A stretch of DNA of 9,454 bases, from assembly GCA_026985785.1 (NCBI GenBank), contig JALSPT010000169.1, forward strand, positions 1 through 9,454, given 5' to 3'. Below are positions 1 through 6,771 of the stretch, one piece after another. A program made the position numbers and the translations under genes. The first letter of the stretch is position 1. Every line of letters begins with the position of its first letter. Origin of the DNA: Anaerolineales bacterium (GTDB taxonomy: Bacteria; Chloroflexota; Anaerolineae; Anaerolineales; DRMV01). Under the pieces are notes generated by a model that worked only from the letters and a program-made list of their open reading frames with translations, was not told the DNA's origin and did not search any database.

Positions 1-1467
1 CTGGAACCCCTCGCCCCCGCCCGCCTGCAACGCTACCGCAGCGGCGACCTGCTGGCGCGCATCATCGCCGACATCCGCACCTTAGAAAACTTCTTCGTGC
101 GGGTGCTCGCCCCGCCGTGGGTGGCCGGGCTGACGGCGCTGCTGCTGACCGGCTTCTTAGCGGCGTTTGCGCCCCGCCTGGGGCTGGCCTGGCTGGCGTT
201 CTTCCTGCTGGCGGCGGCGGCGGTGCCCGCGTGGGCGCGCTGGCGCGCCCGCCGGGCGGGCGAGGTGCTCATCACCCGGCGGGCGGCGCTCAATGCCGCC
301 CTGGTCGATCACGTCCAGGGGCTGGCCGATGCCCTGGCCTACAACTACGCCGCCGCCCAGCGCCGCCTGGCCCTGCGGTTGGGCGAAGAAATTTTGGGCG
401 CCCAGGCCGAGATGGCCTCGCTGGAAGGCGCAGAGCAGGCGCTGCAAATCCTCTTTTCCGGCTTGGGGATGCTGGCGGTGCTGCTGCTGGGCGTGCCGCT
501 GGTGCGGGCGGGGGCGTTAGGCGGGGTGACGTGGGTGGCGTTGGTGCTGGTGGCGCTCAGCGGCTATGAGGCGGCCTTCGGGCTGCCCACCGCGGCGGCC
601 TTCCTGGAAAGCAACCTGCGCGCCGCCCGCCGCCTGTTCGAACTGGTGGACGCCGAGCCGGCCGTCAAGCCGCCTGCCGACCCCGCGCCCCTGCCCGCTT
701 CCCACCACCTGCGGGTGGAAAACCTGACCTTCCGCTACGCCCCCGACGAGCCGCCCGCGTTGGATGGCGTATCGCTCGACTTGCCGGAGGGGCGGCGGGT
801 GGCCGTGGTCGGCCCCAGCGGGGCGGGCAAATCCACCCTCATCGCCCTGCTGCTGCGCTTTTGGGAATACCAGCAAGGCCGCATCACCTTGGGCGGGCGC
901 GACCTGCGGGAGATGCTGCCCGACGACGTCCGCAGCCGCCTGGCCGTGGTGCGGCAAAAGCCGTTCATCTTCAGCGGCACGCTGCGGGAAAACCTGCTGC
1001 TGGCCGCGCCCGACGCCGACGACGCCCGGCTGGAGGCCGCCCTGGCGGCGGTGCGCCTGCTGGATTGGGTGCGCACCCTGCCCGCGGGGCTGGATACCGA
1101 CCTGGGCGGCCAGGGGCTGCAACTCAGCGGCGGCCAGCGGCAGCGCCTGGCCCTGGCGCGTGCCCTGTTGCGCGACGCGCCCATCCTGCTGCTCGACGAG
1201 CCGACGGCCAACCTGGATGCCATCACCGAGCGCGCCCTGGTGGACACCCTGCTGGAAACCACCCGCGGCCGCAGCGTGTTGTGGGTGACGCACAGCCTGG
1301 TGGGGCTGGAGACGATGGACGAAATCGTGGTGCTCTACAAAGGGCAGGTGGCCGAGCGCGGCGCCCACGCCGAGTTGCTGGCGCGCGCGGGCCTCTACCG
1401 CCGCCTGTGGGAATTGCAACGCCAAAACCTGCCCTCATTGGCACTTACCGAGGAGGTTTCCCGATGA
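1..1467 (+). CDS. cydC: Thiol reductant ABC exporter subunit CydC (5' partial)
   Basis: The frame is open from base 1 and reads well before the first ATG at 97, so the start lies outside the window. The visible 488 residues would be about 80-100 short of a usual CydC. CydD and CydC form a heterodimeric inner-membrane ABC transporter needed for cytochrome bd assembly; thiol (cysteine/glutathione) export and, more recently, haem transport have been proposed. Residues 1-38 contain a CydC-like stretch, RYRSGDLLARIIADI, followed by hydrophobic segments at about 40-80 and 145-190. The nucleotide-binding domain has Walker A GPSGAGKST (271-279), Q-loop Gln319, signature LSGGQ (375-379), Walker B ILLLDEP (395-401) and H-loop His431. 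All catalytic motifs are intact, so this is an active half-transporter. CydD presumably lies upstream. Assignment to CydC over a generic lipid/drug exporter rests on the early RYRSGDLL segment and the overall order. Confidence 0.85.
   Translation: MEPLAPARLQRYRSGDLLARIIADIRTLENFFVRVLAPPWVAGLTALLLTGFLAAFAPRLGLAWLAFFLLAAAAVPAWARWRARRAGEVLITRRAALNAALVDHVQGLADALAYNYAAAQRRLALRLGEEILGAQAEMASLEGAEQALQILFSGLGMLAVLLLGVPLVRAGALGGVTWVALVLVALSGYEAAFGLPTAAAFLESNLRAARRLFELVDAEPAVKPPADPAPLPASHHLRVENLTFRYAPDEPPALDGVSLDLPEGRRVAVVGPSGAGKSTLIALLLRFWEYQQGRITLGGRDLREMLPDDVRSRLAVVRQKPFIFSGTLRENLLLAAPDADDARLEAALAAVRLLDWVRTLPAGLDTDLGGQGLQLSGGQRQRLALARALLRDAPILLLDEPTANLDAITERALVDTLLETTRGRSVLWVTHSLVGLETMDEIVVLYKGQVAERGAHAELLARAGLYRRLWELQRQNLPSLALTEEVSR
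1451..1456 (+). promoter_or_regulatory. Ribosome-binding site of the yjbQ-type gene inside cydC
   Basis: A perfect AGGAGG lies 7 nt upstream of the ATG at 1464, inside the last codons of cydC. With the ATGA overlap it fixes the start of the downstream gene and points to translational coupling. Confidence 0.8.
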
Positions 1468-1883
1468 AAAGTTATCGCAAGGAACTGTGGTTCAACACGC
1501 CGACCCGGCGGGCTTTCATCAACATCACCCCGCAGGTGGAAGCCTGCCTACGGGAAAGCGGCATTCGCGAGGGGCTGGTGCTGGTGAACGCGATGCACAT
1601 CACCGCCTCGGTGTTCATCAACGACGACGAGCCCGGCCTGCACCGCGACTACGAGCGCTGGCTGGAAGGGCTGGCGCCCCATGAGCCCATCGAGCAATAC
1701 GACCACAACCGCACCGGCGAGGACAACGCCGACGCGCATCTCAAGCGGCAGGTGATGGGGCGCGGCGTGGTGGTGGCCGTCACCGAAGGGCGGCTGGATT
1801 TTGGCCCCTGGGAGCAGATTTTCTACGGCGAGTTCGATGGCCGCCGCCCCAAGCGGGTGCTGGTGAAAATCATCGGCGAGTAA
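1464..1883 (+). CDS. yjbQ: YjbQ family protein (UPF0047), putative secondary thiamine-phosphate synthase
   Basis: This 139-aa protein matches the whole length of the YjbQ/UPF0047 family (normally 130-140 aa), a small cytosolic trimeric fold. E. coli YjbQ has weak thiamine-phosphate synthase activity and family databases label it 'secondary thiamine-phosphate synthase enzyme', but the true physiological role is unsettled. Family features visible are an N-terminal strand region ending in NITPQVE, the central MHITASVFIND block (about residues 46-56) with its conserved His, the NADAHLKRQVMG block (about 87-98), and the C-terminal GPWEQIFYGEFDGRRPKRV segment. The ATG start is set by AGGAGG 7 nt upstream. 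It overlaps the cydC stop as ATGA, so the two genes are probably co-transcribed and translationally coupled. I know of no biochemical link between YjbQ and CydDC; the pairing may only be convenience. Family assignment is firm, the enzymatic role is not. Confidence 0.88.
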   Translation: MKSYRKELWFNTPTRRAFINITPQVEACLRESGIREGLVLVNAMHITASVFINDDEPGLHRDYERWLEGLAPHEPIEQYDHNRTGEDNADAHLKRQVMGRGVVVAVTEGRLDFGPWEQIFYGEFDGRRPKRVLVKIIGE

Positions 1884-2187
1884 TTGCCTCTGCCGTGCTC
1901 AGGCATGACAGCGGGCGGTGTAAGAGCGCGGGGACGCTGCGTGCAGGGGAATACCATGTGCGGCGAACCTCCGCGGTGCGTCGCTCATGACGCCCCCCAT
2001 TTTTGTGTCTTGTGTGAAATGCTTTCGTGGGGTGTTCGCTCCAACCCAGGCGTGCGTTCAGTATGTTTGCACTGCACGCTATATTCACGCTTTATGATAC
2101 ACTGATGTATGACGTTCCTTCCTGCCCATTCCCGCGCTTGCGGAGAAACTGGGCGCAACTGCAGGCTCTCTAAGAAGGACGGCGAGC
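1884..2187. other. Gene-free region between yjbQ and the 262-aa gene
   Basis: I find no convincing gene in these 304 bases; the open frames have no SD motif or recognisable protein. Just after the middle, 1978-1982 (GCGTC) can pair with 1989-1993 (GACGC) over a 6-nt loop. A C-run and then a short T-run at 2000-2004 follow. The T-run does not abut the stem, so this is at best a weak terminator for the cydC-yjbQ transcript. The right third is less GC-rich and holds the candidate promoter described separately. The extent of gene-free DNA is large compared with the 3-109 bp gaps elsewhere in the window. Confidence 0.6.
2057..2098 (+). promoter_or_regulatory. Candidate promoter for the 262-aa protein gene
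   Basis: This is a locally AT-richer patch before the gene at 2188. TTCAGT (2057-2062) and TATATT (2080-2085) are separated by 17 nt, a workable -35/-10 pair with a poor -35. TATGAT (2093-2098) is an alternative -10, five of six matching consensus. An inverted repeat, GCGTGC (2050-2055) with GCACGC (2074-2079), brackets the -35 and could be an operator. Short hexamers like these arise by chance, so this is suggestive only. Confidence 0.35.
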
Positions 2188-2976
2188 ATGACAACCCCTT
2201 CTTCCTCCTCGGTCACCTCTTCCCCCTATCGCAGCCTGGATGCTGAGAAAATCGTGCAAAGCGCTACGGTGCTGTGCAGGCGCATCGAAGAGCGCCTGCC
2301 CGAGCGCGGATTGCACCGGGTATGCCTGGACCTGCTGCAAGTGGCTCGCGAGGCCGAAGAGCGCGCCCACTGGGTGGCTCAGCCCCATTGGCCCATCCGG
2401 TTGTTCAACGCTCTGGTGATAGCCGCGCTGCTCTGGCTGTTAGGTGCTTTGTTTTTCAGCGTGCATTTCGACATCCGGGCTTTGCTTGCCCTCAGCCCGG
2501 CTGATTTCCTGCAAACCTTGGAAGCCGGCATCAACGACATCGTGCTCATCGGAGCGGCGTTGTTCTTCTTCGGTTCTGTGGAAACGCGTCTCAAACGCTC
2601 CCGCGCCTTGCACGCCTTGCACGAATTGCGTTCCCTGGCTCACGTCATTGACATGCACCAACTGACCAAGGACCCGGAGCGGGCACTCAAGCGGGGCACG
2701 CGCACCCCTTCCTCCCCCCGCGAGGAATTTTCCCTTTTCGAACTTTCTCGTTACCTGGACTATTGCAGTGAGATGCTGGCCCTGATCGGAAAGATTGCCG
2801 CCCTGTACCTGCAAGAGTTCCCAGACCCTGTGACCTCAGCCGCAGTAAACGAGATCGAGAAACTGACCACCGATCTCTCGCGCAAAATCTGGCAGAAAAT
2901 CTCCATCCTGCACTCGTTAGAAGGTTTGGATGCCGCAAAGGCGGCCCACAGCACACCGACATCCTCCGACCCGTAA
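2188..2976 (+). CDS. Two-pass membrane protein of unknown function (262 aa)
   Basis: I do not recognise a named family. AGAAGGA (2173-2179) lies 8 nt before the ATG and supports this start. The protein has a Ser/Thr-rich N-terminus (1-14), a soluble helical region with many charged residues (18-68), one clear membrane segment at about 72-92, a short linker, and a second hydrophobic segment at about 116-130. A long C-terminal helical part follows, including HALHELRSLAHVIDMHQLTKDP (142-163 region) and FELSRYLDYCSEMLALIGKIAALY (184-207 region). The C-terminal part looks strongly constrained. I have an impression of having seen similar unnamed proteins in other bacteria but cannot verify it. It stands alone with its own likely promoter and converges on the - strand membrane gene with a 36-bp gap. 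Sampled base composition (about 62% G+C in one 60-base block) is lower than in cydC (about 77%). A role as a membrane-anchored scaffold or signalling partner is possible but unsupported. Confidence 0.75.
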   Translation: MTTPSSSSVTSSPYRSLDAEKIVQSATVLCRRIEERLPERGLHRVCLDLLQVAREAEERAHWVAQPHWPIRLFNALVIAALLWLLGALFFSVHFDIRALLALSPADFLQTLEAGINDIVLIGAALFFFGSVETRLKRSRALHALHELRSLAHVIDMHQLTKDPERALKRGTRTPSSPREEFSLFELSRYLDYCSEMLALIGKIAALYLQEFPDPVTSAAVNEIEKLTTDLSRKIWQKISILHSLEGLDAAKAAHSTPTSSDP

Positions 2977-3012
2977 GGAGAGGAGCCCGCCAGCCCGCCA
3001 TCTCCCCCGCTT

Positions 3013-3891
3013 TTACCCGTCGGCCACCAGGCTGTCGGTCAGATACCCATCTTCTCGCTGCCCAGCCAGCCCCATCACGAAATGGTAGAGGGCGAACAAT
3101 TCCAGCGCAAAGGGCAGATAGCCGCCGTAGCCCAACAGCGGCATTTCGAAAATGTGGCAACAGTTGACGAAGGGCACGGTGTACACCCACTTGGGGTAGG
3201 AAAAGAAGTTCCACATCTCCCAAAAAAACGCCGTTACCAGCACCCCGACCCAGAGGGTGTACACCGGCTGCCAGTTACCGCGCTGTGTCCAGCGCAGCAG
3301 GGTGGGGAAGCCCAGCCAGGCGTTCAGCGGTTCGAGGATGAAATAGAGCGAAAGCCAGAGGAAGGGAAAAGCGTAACGGGGGAAGGCGAGCAGCAAGGCC
3401 AACATACCCCACCCGGCGAGGAACGCGCCCCACAGCACCGACGGCGTAGGGCGCACGACCGGCCCGCGCTGCGGGCGGCTGAAAGGGCGGAAGGTGCGCA
3501 CCAGTTGCGCCGTGCCGAACACCGCGGGCATCACAGTGGAAAAACTCAGCGTGGCCAGAACGGCATACTGCAGGGCGGTGAAGTGCTCCCGTCCCAAGTA
3601 GTGCCAGTTTTGCGTGCGCAGGTTGAGCGCCTCGAACAGCCACCAGGCGGGGGCTGAGATTACGAACAGCAGGGCATAGCGGCGCGGCGAGCGGCTGAAT
3701 AGCGATTCGCCGCGGCGGCAGCACGTCAAGCCATCCACCAGCAGGGCGTAGCCCAACCACAGGGGGAAGAACGCCAGATGGGTGCGCAGGCCGGGCCATA
3801 GCCAGTTGACCGGCCAGAACACGGCGATCAGCGCCAGCCCCAGCCATCCCCAGCGGGGCAAAGTGCGGCGGCAAAGGGCACGCACCCTCAT
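3013..3891 (-). CDS. Polytopic integral membrane protein of unknown function (292 aa)
   Basis: The protein is strongly hydrophobic with about eight predicted membrane segments, near residues 15-33, 39-57, 72-90, 106-128, 150-169, 173-190, 209-228 and 246-272. It is rich in Trp, Phe and Tyr. The most distinctive part is the C-terminal third: FFWEMWNFFSYPKWVY (222-237), then HIFEMPLLGYGGYLPFALE (246-264), with acidic residues (Glu225, Glu249, Glu264) embedded in hydrophobic sequence. Such buried acidic and aromatic residues suggest a conserved site, perhaps a transporter or membrane enzyme, but I cannot name a family. The ATG is supported by GGAGG (3899-3903) 7 nt upstream, inside the phosphorylase gene, and the two genes overlap as ATGA, so it is very likely co-translated with it. 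There is no sequence evidence that it acts on glycogen; the link is positional. Confidence 0.8.
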   Translation of the reverse strand: MRVRALCRRTLPRWGWLGLALIAVFWPVNWLWPGLRTHLAFFPLWLGYALLVDGLTCCRRGESLFSRSPRRYALLFVISAPAWWLFEALNLRTQNWHYLGREHFTALQYAVLATLSFSTVMPAVFGTAQLVRTFRPFSRPQRGPVVRPTPSVLWGAFLAGWGMLALLLAFPRYAFPFLWLSLYFILEPLNAWLGFPTLLRWTQRGNWQPVYTLWVGVLVTAFFWEMWNFFSYPKWVYTVPFVNCCHIFEMPLLGYGGYLPFALELFALYHFVMGLAGQREDGYLTDSLVADG

Positions 3892-6056
3892 GCCGTGGCC
3901 TCCGGTGGCTCAACCGCCCGCATTGCAGGCAGGTAGAGGCGTTCCACGTATTCCTTCACCATGCGGCGGGTACTGAAACGCGGCGTGACGGTGCGGATGG
4001 ATTCCCGCATGCGCGCCAGCCATTCCACGGGCAGGCCATCGGAGGCGCGGCGCTGGTAGTAGAGGGGGATGATTTCGTTTTCCAGGAGGGTGTAAAGGCT
4101 TTCCGCGTCGGCGGCATCCTGCTCGGCGGGATCGTCGTACTCGCGCTCTTCGCCAATCGCCCAGCCATTGCGCCCGTTGTAGCCCTCCCGCCACCAGCCG
4201 TCGAGCACCGAGAAGTTGGGCACGCCGTTGATGGCCGCTTTCATGCCCGAAGTGCCGCTGGCCTCGTTGGGGCGGCGCGGTGTGTTGAGCCACACATCCA
4301 CCCCCTGCACCAAGTAGCGCGCCAGGTTCATGTCGTAATCTTCCACGAACACCAGCCGCCCGCCGTTCTCGGCCAGTTTGACCTTGCGATAGACTTCCTG
4401 GATGAGCCGCTTGCCCGGTTCGTCGGCGGGGTGCGCCTTGCCGGCAAAGATGATCTGCACCGGCATGTTGGGGCGGTTGAGCAGGCCGAGCAGGCGCTCG
4501 AAATCGCTCAGCACCAGGCTGGCGCGCTTGTAAGTGGCAAAGCGGCGGGCAAAGCCGATGGTCAGCGCGTAAGGGTCGAGCAGCGTGCCAGAAGCCACCA
4601 CCTGCACGGGATGGACGCGCAGTTCCAGCCACATCTTGCGGGCGCGCTCACGCAAGTAAGCCACCAGTTTGCGCTTCAAGTGGCGGTGCACTTCCCACAG
4701 TTCGGCGTCGGGGATGCGGTCGATTTGCTCCCACAGGGCGGGGTCGTCCATCCGCTCCCGCCAATCGGCGCCCAGGTAATGGTCGTACAGCAGCGCCAAG
4801 CGGCGTGCCAGCCAGGTATCCACATGCACGCCGTTGGTGATGTGGGTGATGGGCACCTCGTTTTCTTTGCGGTCAGGCCAAAGGAAATGCCACATCTTGC
4901 GCGCCACCTGGCCGTGGAGTTCCGATACCCCGTTGCGTTGCTCGGCCAGGCGCAGCGCCAAAATGGGCATGGAAAACGTCTCGCCCCAACCGTGTTCGCG
5001 GCGGGCCAAATTCAAGAACTGGTCGCGCGTCAGGCCGAGTTCCGGCCACAGGCGGGCGAAATAGCGCTCTACCAGCCAGATGGGGAATTCATCGTTGCCG
5101 GCGGGCACCGGCGTGTGGGTGGTGAACACGCTGCTGCGGGCGACCTCGCGCGCCGCCTGCTCGAAGGCCATCCCCGCTGCCACCTTTTCCCGGATGCGCT
5201 CCAAGGTGAGGAAAGCCGAGTGCCCCTCGTTCATGTGCCACACCGCCGGTTTGCAGCCCAGTTTGCGCAGGGCGCGCACGCCGCCGATGCCCAAGATGAT
5301 CTCCTGCGAAATGCGCAAGTCCAGTTCGCTGCTGTACAGGCGGGCGGTGAGTTGTCGGTCGGCGGGCGAATTGGCCGGGACGTCGCTATCCAGCAAAATC
5401 AGCGGCACGCGTCCCACCTGAATCGTCCATAGCCGTATCTGGACGTCCCGCTCCGGCAGTTCCACCGAGACGGTGAGCGGCTGCCCGTCGGCGTCGGTGA
5501 GGGGGATGATGGGCAGGTCGTCATAGCGCTGGTCGACGGGCAGCGCCTCCTGCCAGCCGTCGTCGCTGAGGCGCTGGGTGAAATAGCCGTGGGTGTAGAA
5601 AAAGCCCACGGCCACCAGGGGCAGCCCCAGGTCGCTGGCCTCTTTGAGATGGTCGCCGGAGAGCACGCCCAGGCCGCCGGCGTAGATGGGCAGGGTTTCG
5701 TGCAGGCCAAACTCGGTGGAAAAATAGGCAATATGCCCCTCCACGGCGGGATAGGAACGCCGGAACCAGGTGCTTTCGGGGTGCAGATACTCGTCGAATG
5801 CCCGCATCACGGCGTCGTAGCGGTCGAGAAAATGGCGGTCGGCGGCGACGGCGCTCAACCGCGCCCGAGACACCTGTTTGAGAAACTGCACCGGGTTGTG
5901 ATAAGTTGCCTCCCAGAGGGCAAAATCGATGTGGCGGTACAGCCGCTGGGCATCGGGATGCCACGTCCACCACAGGTTGTAAGCCAGTTCGCCCAAGCGG
6001 TTGATACGCCGCGGCAGGCTGAAATGGTTGGGCAGATCGGTGAAAAACGAAAGCAT
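3888..6056 (-). CDS. glgP: Alpha-glucan (glycogen/maltodextrin) phosphorylase, GT35 family
   Basis: This 722-aa cytosolic, PLP-dependent enzyme would release glucose 1-phosphate from the non-reducing ends of alpha-1,4-glucans using phosphate. It belongs to the shorter, divergent branch (alpha-glucan family phosphorylase type, TIGR02094-like) with an N-terminal DUF3417-like domain (about 8-95, containing NLWWTWHPDAQRLY). Visible motifs are STEFGLHETLPIYAGGLGVL (113-132), HMNEGHSAF (274-282), TTHTPVPAGNDEF (312-324), RRFATYKRA (504-512) and AGKAHPADEPGK (538-549). The PLP-site segment is NEASGTSGMKAAINGVPN (597-614), with Lys606 the expected Schiff-base lysine. I chose the ATG at 6056 because GGAGG lies just upstream and because the protein begins with the family-typical short lead to FSLP; the longer frame to 6155 translates through the palindrome and is not family-like. 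The 3' end overlaps the membrane protein gene by 4 bp. All active-site motifs appear intact. Confidence 0.92.
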   Translation of the reverse strand: MLSFFTDLPNHFSLPRRINRLGELAYNLWWTWHPDAQRLYRHIDFALWEATYHNPVQFLKQVSRARLSAVAADRHFLDRYDAVMRAFDEYLHPESTWFRRSYPAVEGHIAYFSTEFGLHETLPIYAGGLGVLSGDHLKEASDLGLPLVAVGFFYTHGYFTQRLSDDGWQEALPVDQRYDDLPIIPLTDADGQPLTVSVELPERDVQIRLWTIQVGRVPLILLDSDVPANSPADRQLTARLYSSELDLRISQEIILGIGGVRALRKLGCKPAVWHMNEGHSAFLTLERIREKVAAGMAFEQAAREVARSSVFTTHTPVPAGNDEFPIWLVERYFARLWPELGLTRDQFLNLARREHGWGETFSMPILALRLAEQRNGVSELHGQVARKMWHFLWPDRKENEVPITHITNGVHVDTWLARRLALLYDHYLGADWRERMDDPALWEQIDRIPDAELWEVHRHLKRKLVAYLRERARKMWLELRVHPVQVVASGTLLDPYALTIGFARRFATYKRASLVLSDFERLLGLLNRPNMPVQIIFAGKAHPADEPGKRLIQEVYRKVKLAENGGRLVFVEDYDMNLARYLVQGVDVWLNTPRRPNEASGTSGMKAAINGVPNFSVLDGWWREGYNGRNGWAIGEEREYDDPAEQDAADAESLYTLLENEIIPLYYQRRASDGLPVEWLARMRESIRTVTPRFSTRRMVKEYVERLYLPAMRAVEPPEATA

Positions 6057-6060
6057 GAAC

Positions 6061-6065
6061 CCTCC
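6061..6065 (-). promoter_or_regulatory. Ribosome-binding site deciding the glgP start
   Basis: On the - strand GGAGG stands 4 nt before the ATG at 6056 (TGGAGGGTTC then ATG). The spacing is a little short, but there is no comparable motif before the upstream ATG at 6155, so this site favours the shorter, 722-aa protein. Confidence 0.65.
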
Positions 6066-6075
6066 ACAAGAACGC

Positions 6076-6098
6076 AGGGGCGAACGGCGTTCGCCCCT
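6076..6098. repeat. Perfect 23-bp palindrome upstream of glgP
   Basis: The left arm AGGGGCGAACG (6076-6086) and right arm CGTTCGCCCCT (6088-6098) are exact reverse complements around a single central base at 6087. As RNA it would form a stem of about 10 bp with a 3-nt loop, ending 10 nt before the glgP ribosome-binding site. No T-run follows on either strand, so it is not a normal intrinsic terminator. Palindromes of the GGGGCGAA...TTCGCCCC kind are, to my recollection, common dispersed intergenic repeats in Chloroflexota and some cyanobacteria; only one copy is in this window, so its repeat nature is inferred. An alternative pairing, GAACGC (6070-6075) with GCGTTC (6087-6092), would exclude the main hairpin. 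Confidence 0.75.
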
Positions 6099-6165
6099 CC
6101 GGGATATTTGCAACGGTTGAAAAAAGCGGGAATTTGCAGGGCACGACGCCCTCACCCGTCCGGTT

Positions 6166-6768
6166 TCACATTTCCTTGCGCTCCATCAGCGCCCCGCGCA
6201 GCGTGTACTGATCGGCATACTCGACATCGCCGCCCACGGGCAGGCCGCGCGCCAGGCGGGTCACTTTCACGCCCAGGGGCGCCAGCCGCCGATGCAGGTA
6301 CATGGCCGTCGCGTCGCCTTCCATGCTGGGGTTGGTGGCGATGATCACTTCGTGGACATCGCCGCGCTGCACCCGCGCCACCAGTTCGGCAATCCGCAGG
6401 CTTTCCGGCCCCACGCCTTCGATGGGCGAGAGCACCCCGTGCAGGACATGGTAGGTCCCGCGGTACGCGCCGGTGCGCTCGATGGCGACGACGTCCAGCG
6501 GCTCTTCCACCACGCAAATCAGCCCGGCGTCGCGGTGTGGATCGCGGCAAATGGGGCACAGTTCCTCCCCCGCGGCGGTGAAATTGTAGCATTGACGGCA
6601 ATAGGTCACCTCACCCAGGCCATGGATGGCCTCGGCCAGGGCCTCGCGCAGCCCCGCCGACGGTTCGCGCAGCAGATAAAACGTCAGACGCGAAGCCGTC
6701 TTGGGGCCAATGCCGGGCAGAGCAGCAAACGCATCGATGGCGCGCTGGATGGGTTCCGGTAGCGACAT
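6166..6768 (-). CDS. recR: Recombination mediator protein RecR
   Basis: At 200 aa this is the standard RecR length. RecR works with RecO (and RecF) to load RecA on SSB-coated gapped DNA. In order: helix-hairpin-helix LPGIGPKTASRL (17-28); four-cysteine zinc site Cys57, Cys60, Cys71, Cys74; Toprim domain from about residue 80, with ICVVEEPLDVVAIERTGAYRG and the acidic Glu88; and the C-terminal ARGLPVGGDVEYADQYTL segment (173-190). All hallmark residues are present. The ATG lies only 3 nt after the ybaB stop and has no visible SD motif, so expression probably depends on ribosomes terminating ybaB. It is the last gene of the dnaX-ybaB-recR block. Confidence 0.97.
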   Translation of the reverse strand: MSLPEPIQRAIDAFAALPGIGPKTASRLTFYLLREPSAGLREALAEAIHGLGEVTYCRQCYNFTAAGEELCPICRDPHRDAGLICVVEEPLDVVAIERTGAYRGTYHVLHGVLSPIEGVGPESLRIAELVARVQRGDVHEVIIATNPSMEGDATAMYLHRRLAPLGVKVTRLARGLPVGGDVEYADQYTLRGALMERKEM

Positions 6769-6771
6769 GGT

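Noticed and set aside
517..1425. Long open frame on the - strand opposite cydC (about 302 codons)
   Set aside because: It is Gln/Gly/Ala-rich low-complexity sequence with no recognisable motif, lying opposite a gene with intact ABC motifs. Long antisense frames are expected in GC-rich DNA.
1884..2105. Small open frame after yjbQ (about 73 codons)
   Set aside because: It merely continues the yjbQ frame after its stop, has no SD motif at a plausible start, and encodes Cys-rich sequence with no family resemblance.
2977..3012. Possible bidirectional terminator between the convergent genes
   Set aside because: GGAGA (2977-2981) can pair with TCTCC (3001-3005), and AGCCCGCC is repeated twice in tandem (2984-2999). 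The stem is only 5 bp with a long loop, and no proper T-run follows on either strand.
4431..5432. Long open frame on the + strand opposite glgP (about 333 codons)
   Set aside because: It mirrors the glgP codon pattern, has no SD motif or family signature, and the - strand gene carries every catalytic motif.
6057..6155. 33-codon N-terminal extension of glgP to an ATG at 6155
   Set aside because: The added residues are basic and unlike the family. They translate through the palindrome and lack an SD motif; the ATG at 6056 has GGAGG and gives the expected N-terminus.
6121..6156. Possible intrinsic terminator after recR
   Set aside because: AGGGC and GCCCT form a 5-bp stem with a 5-nt loop on the - strand, but the T-run begins over 10 nt later, too far for a normal intrinsic terminator.
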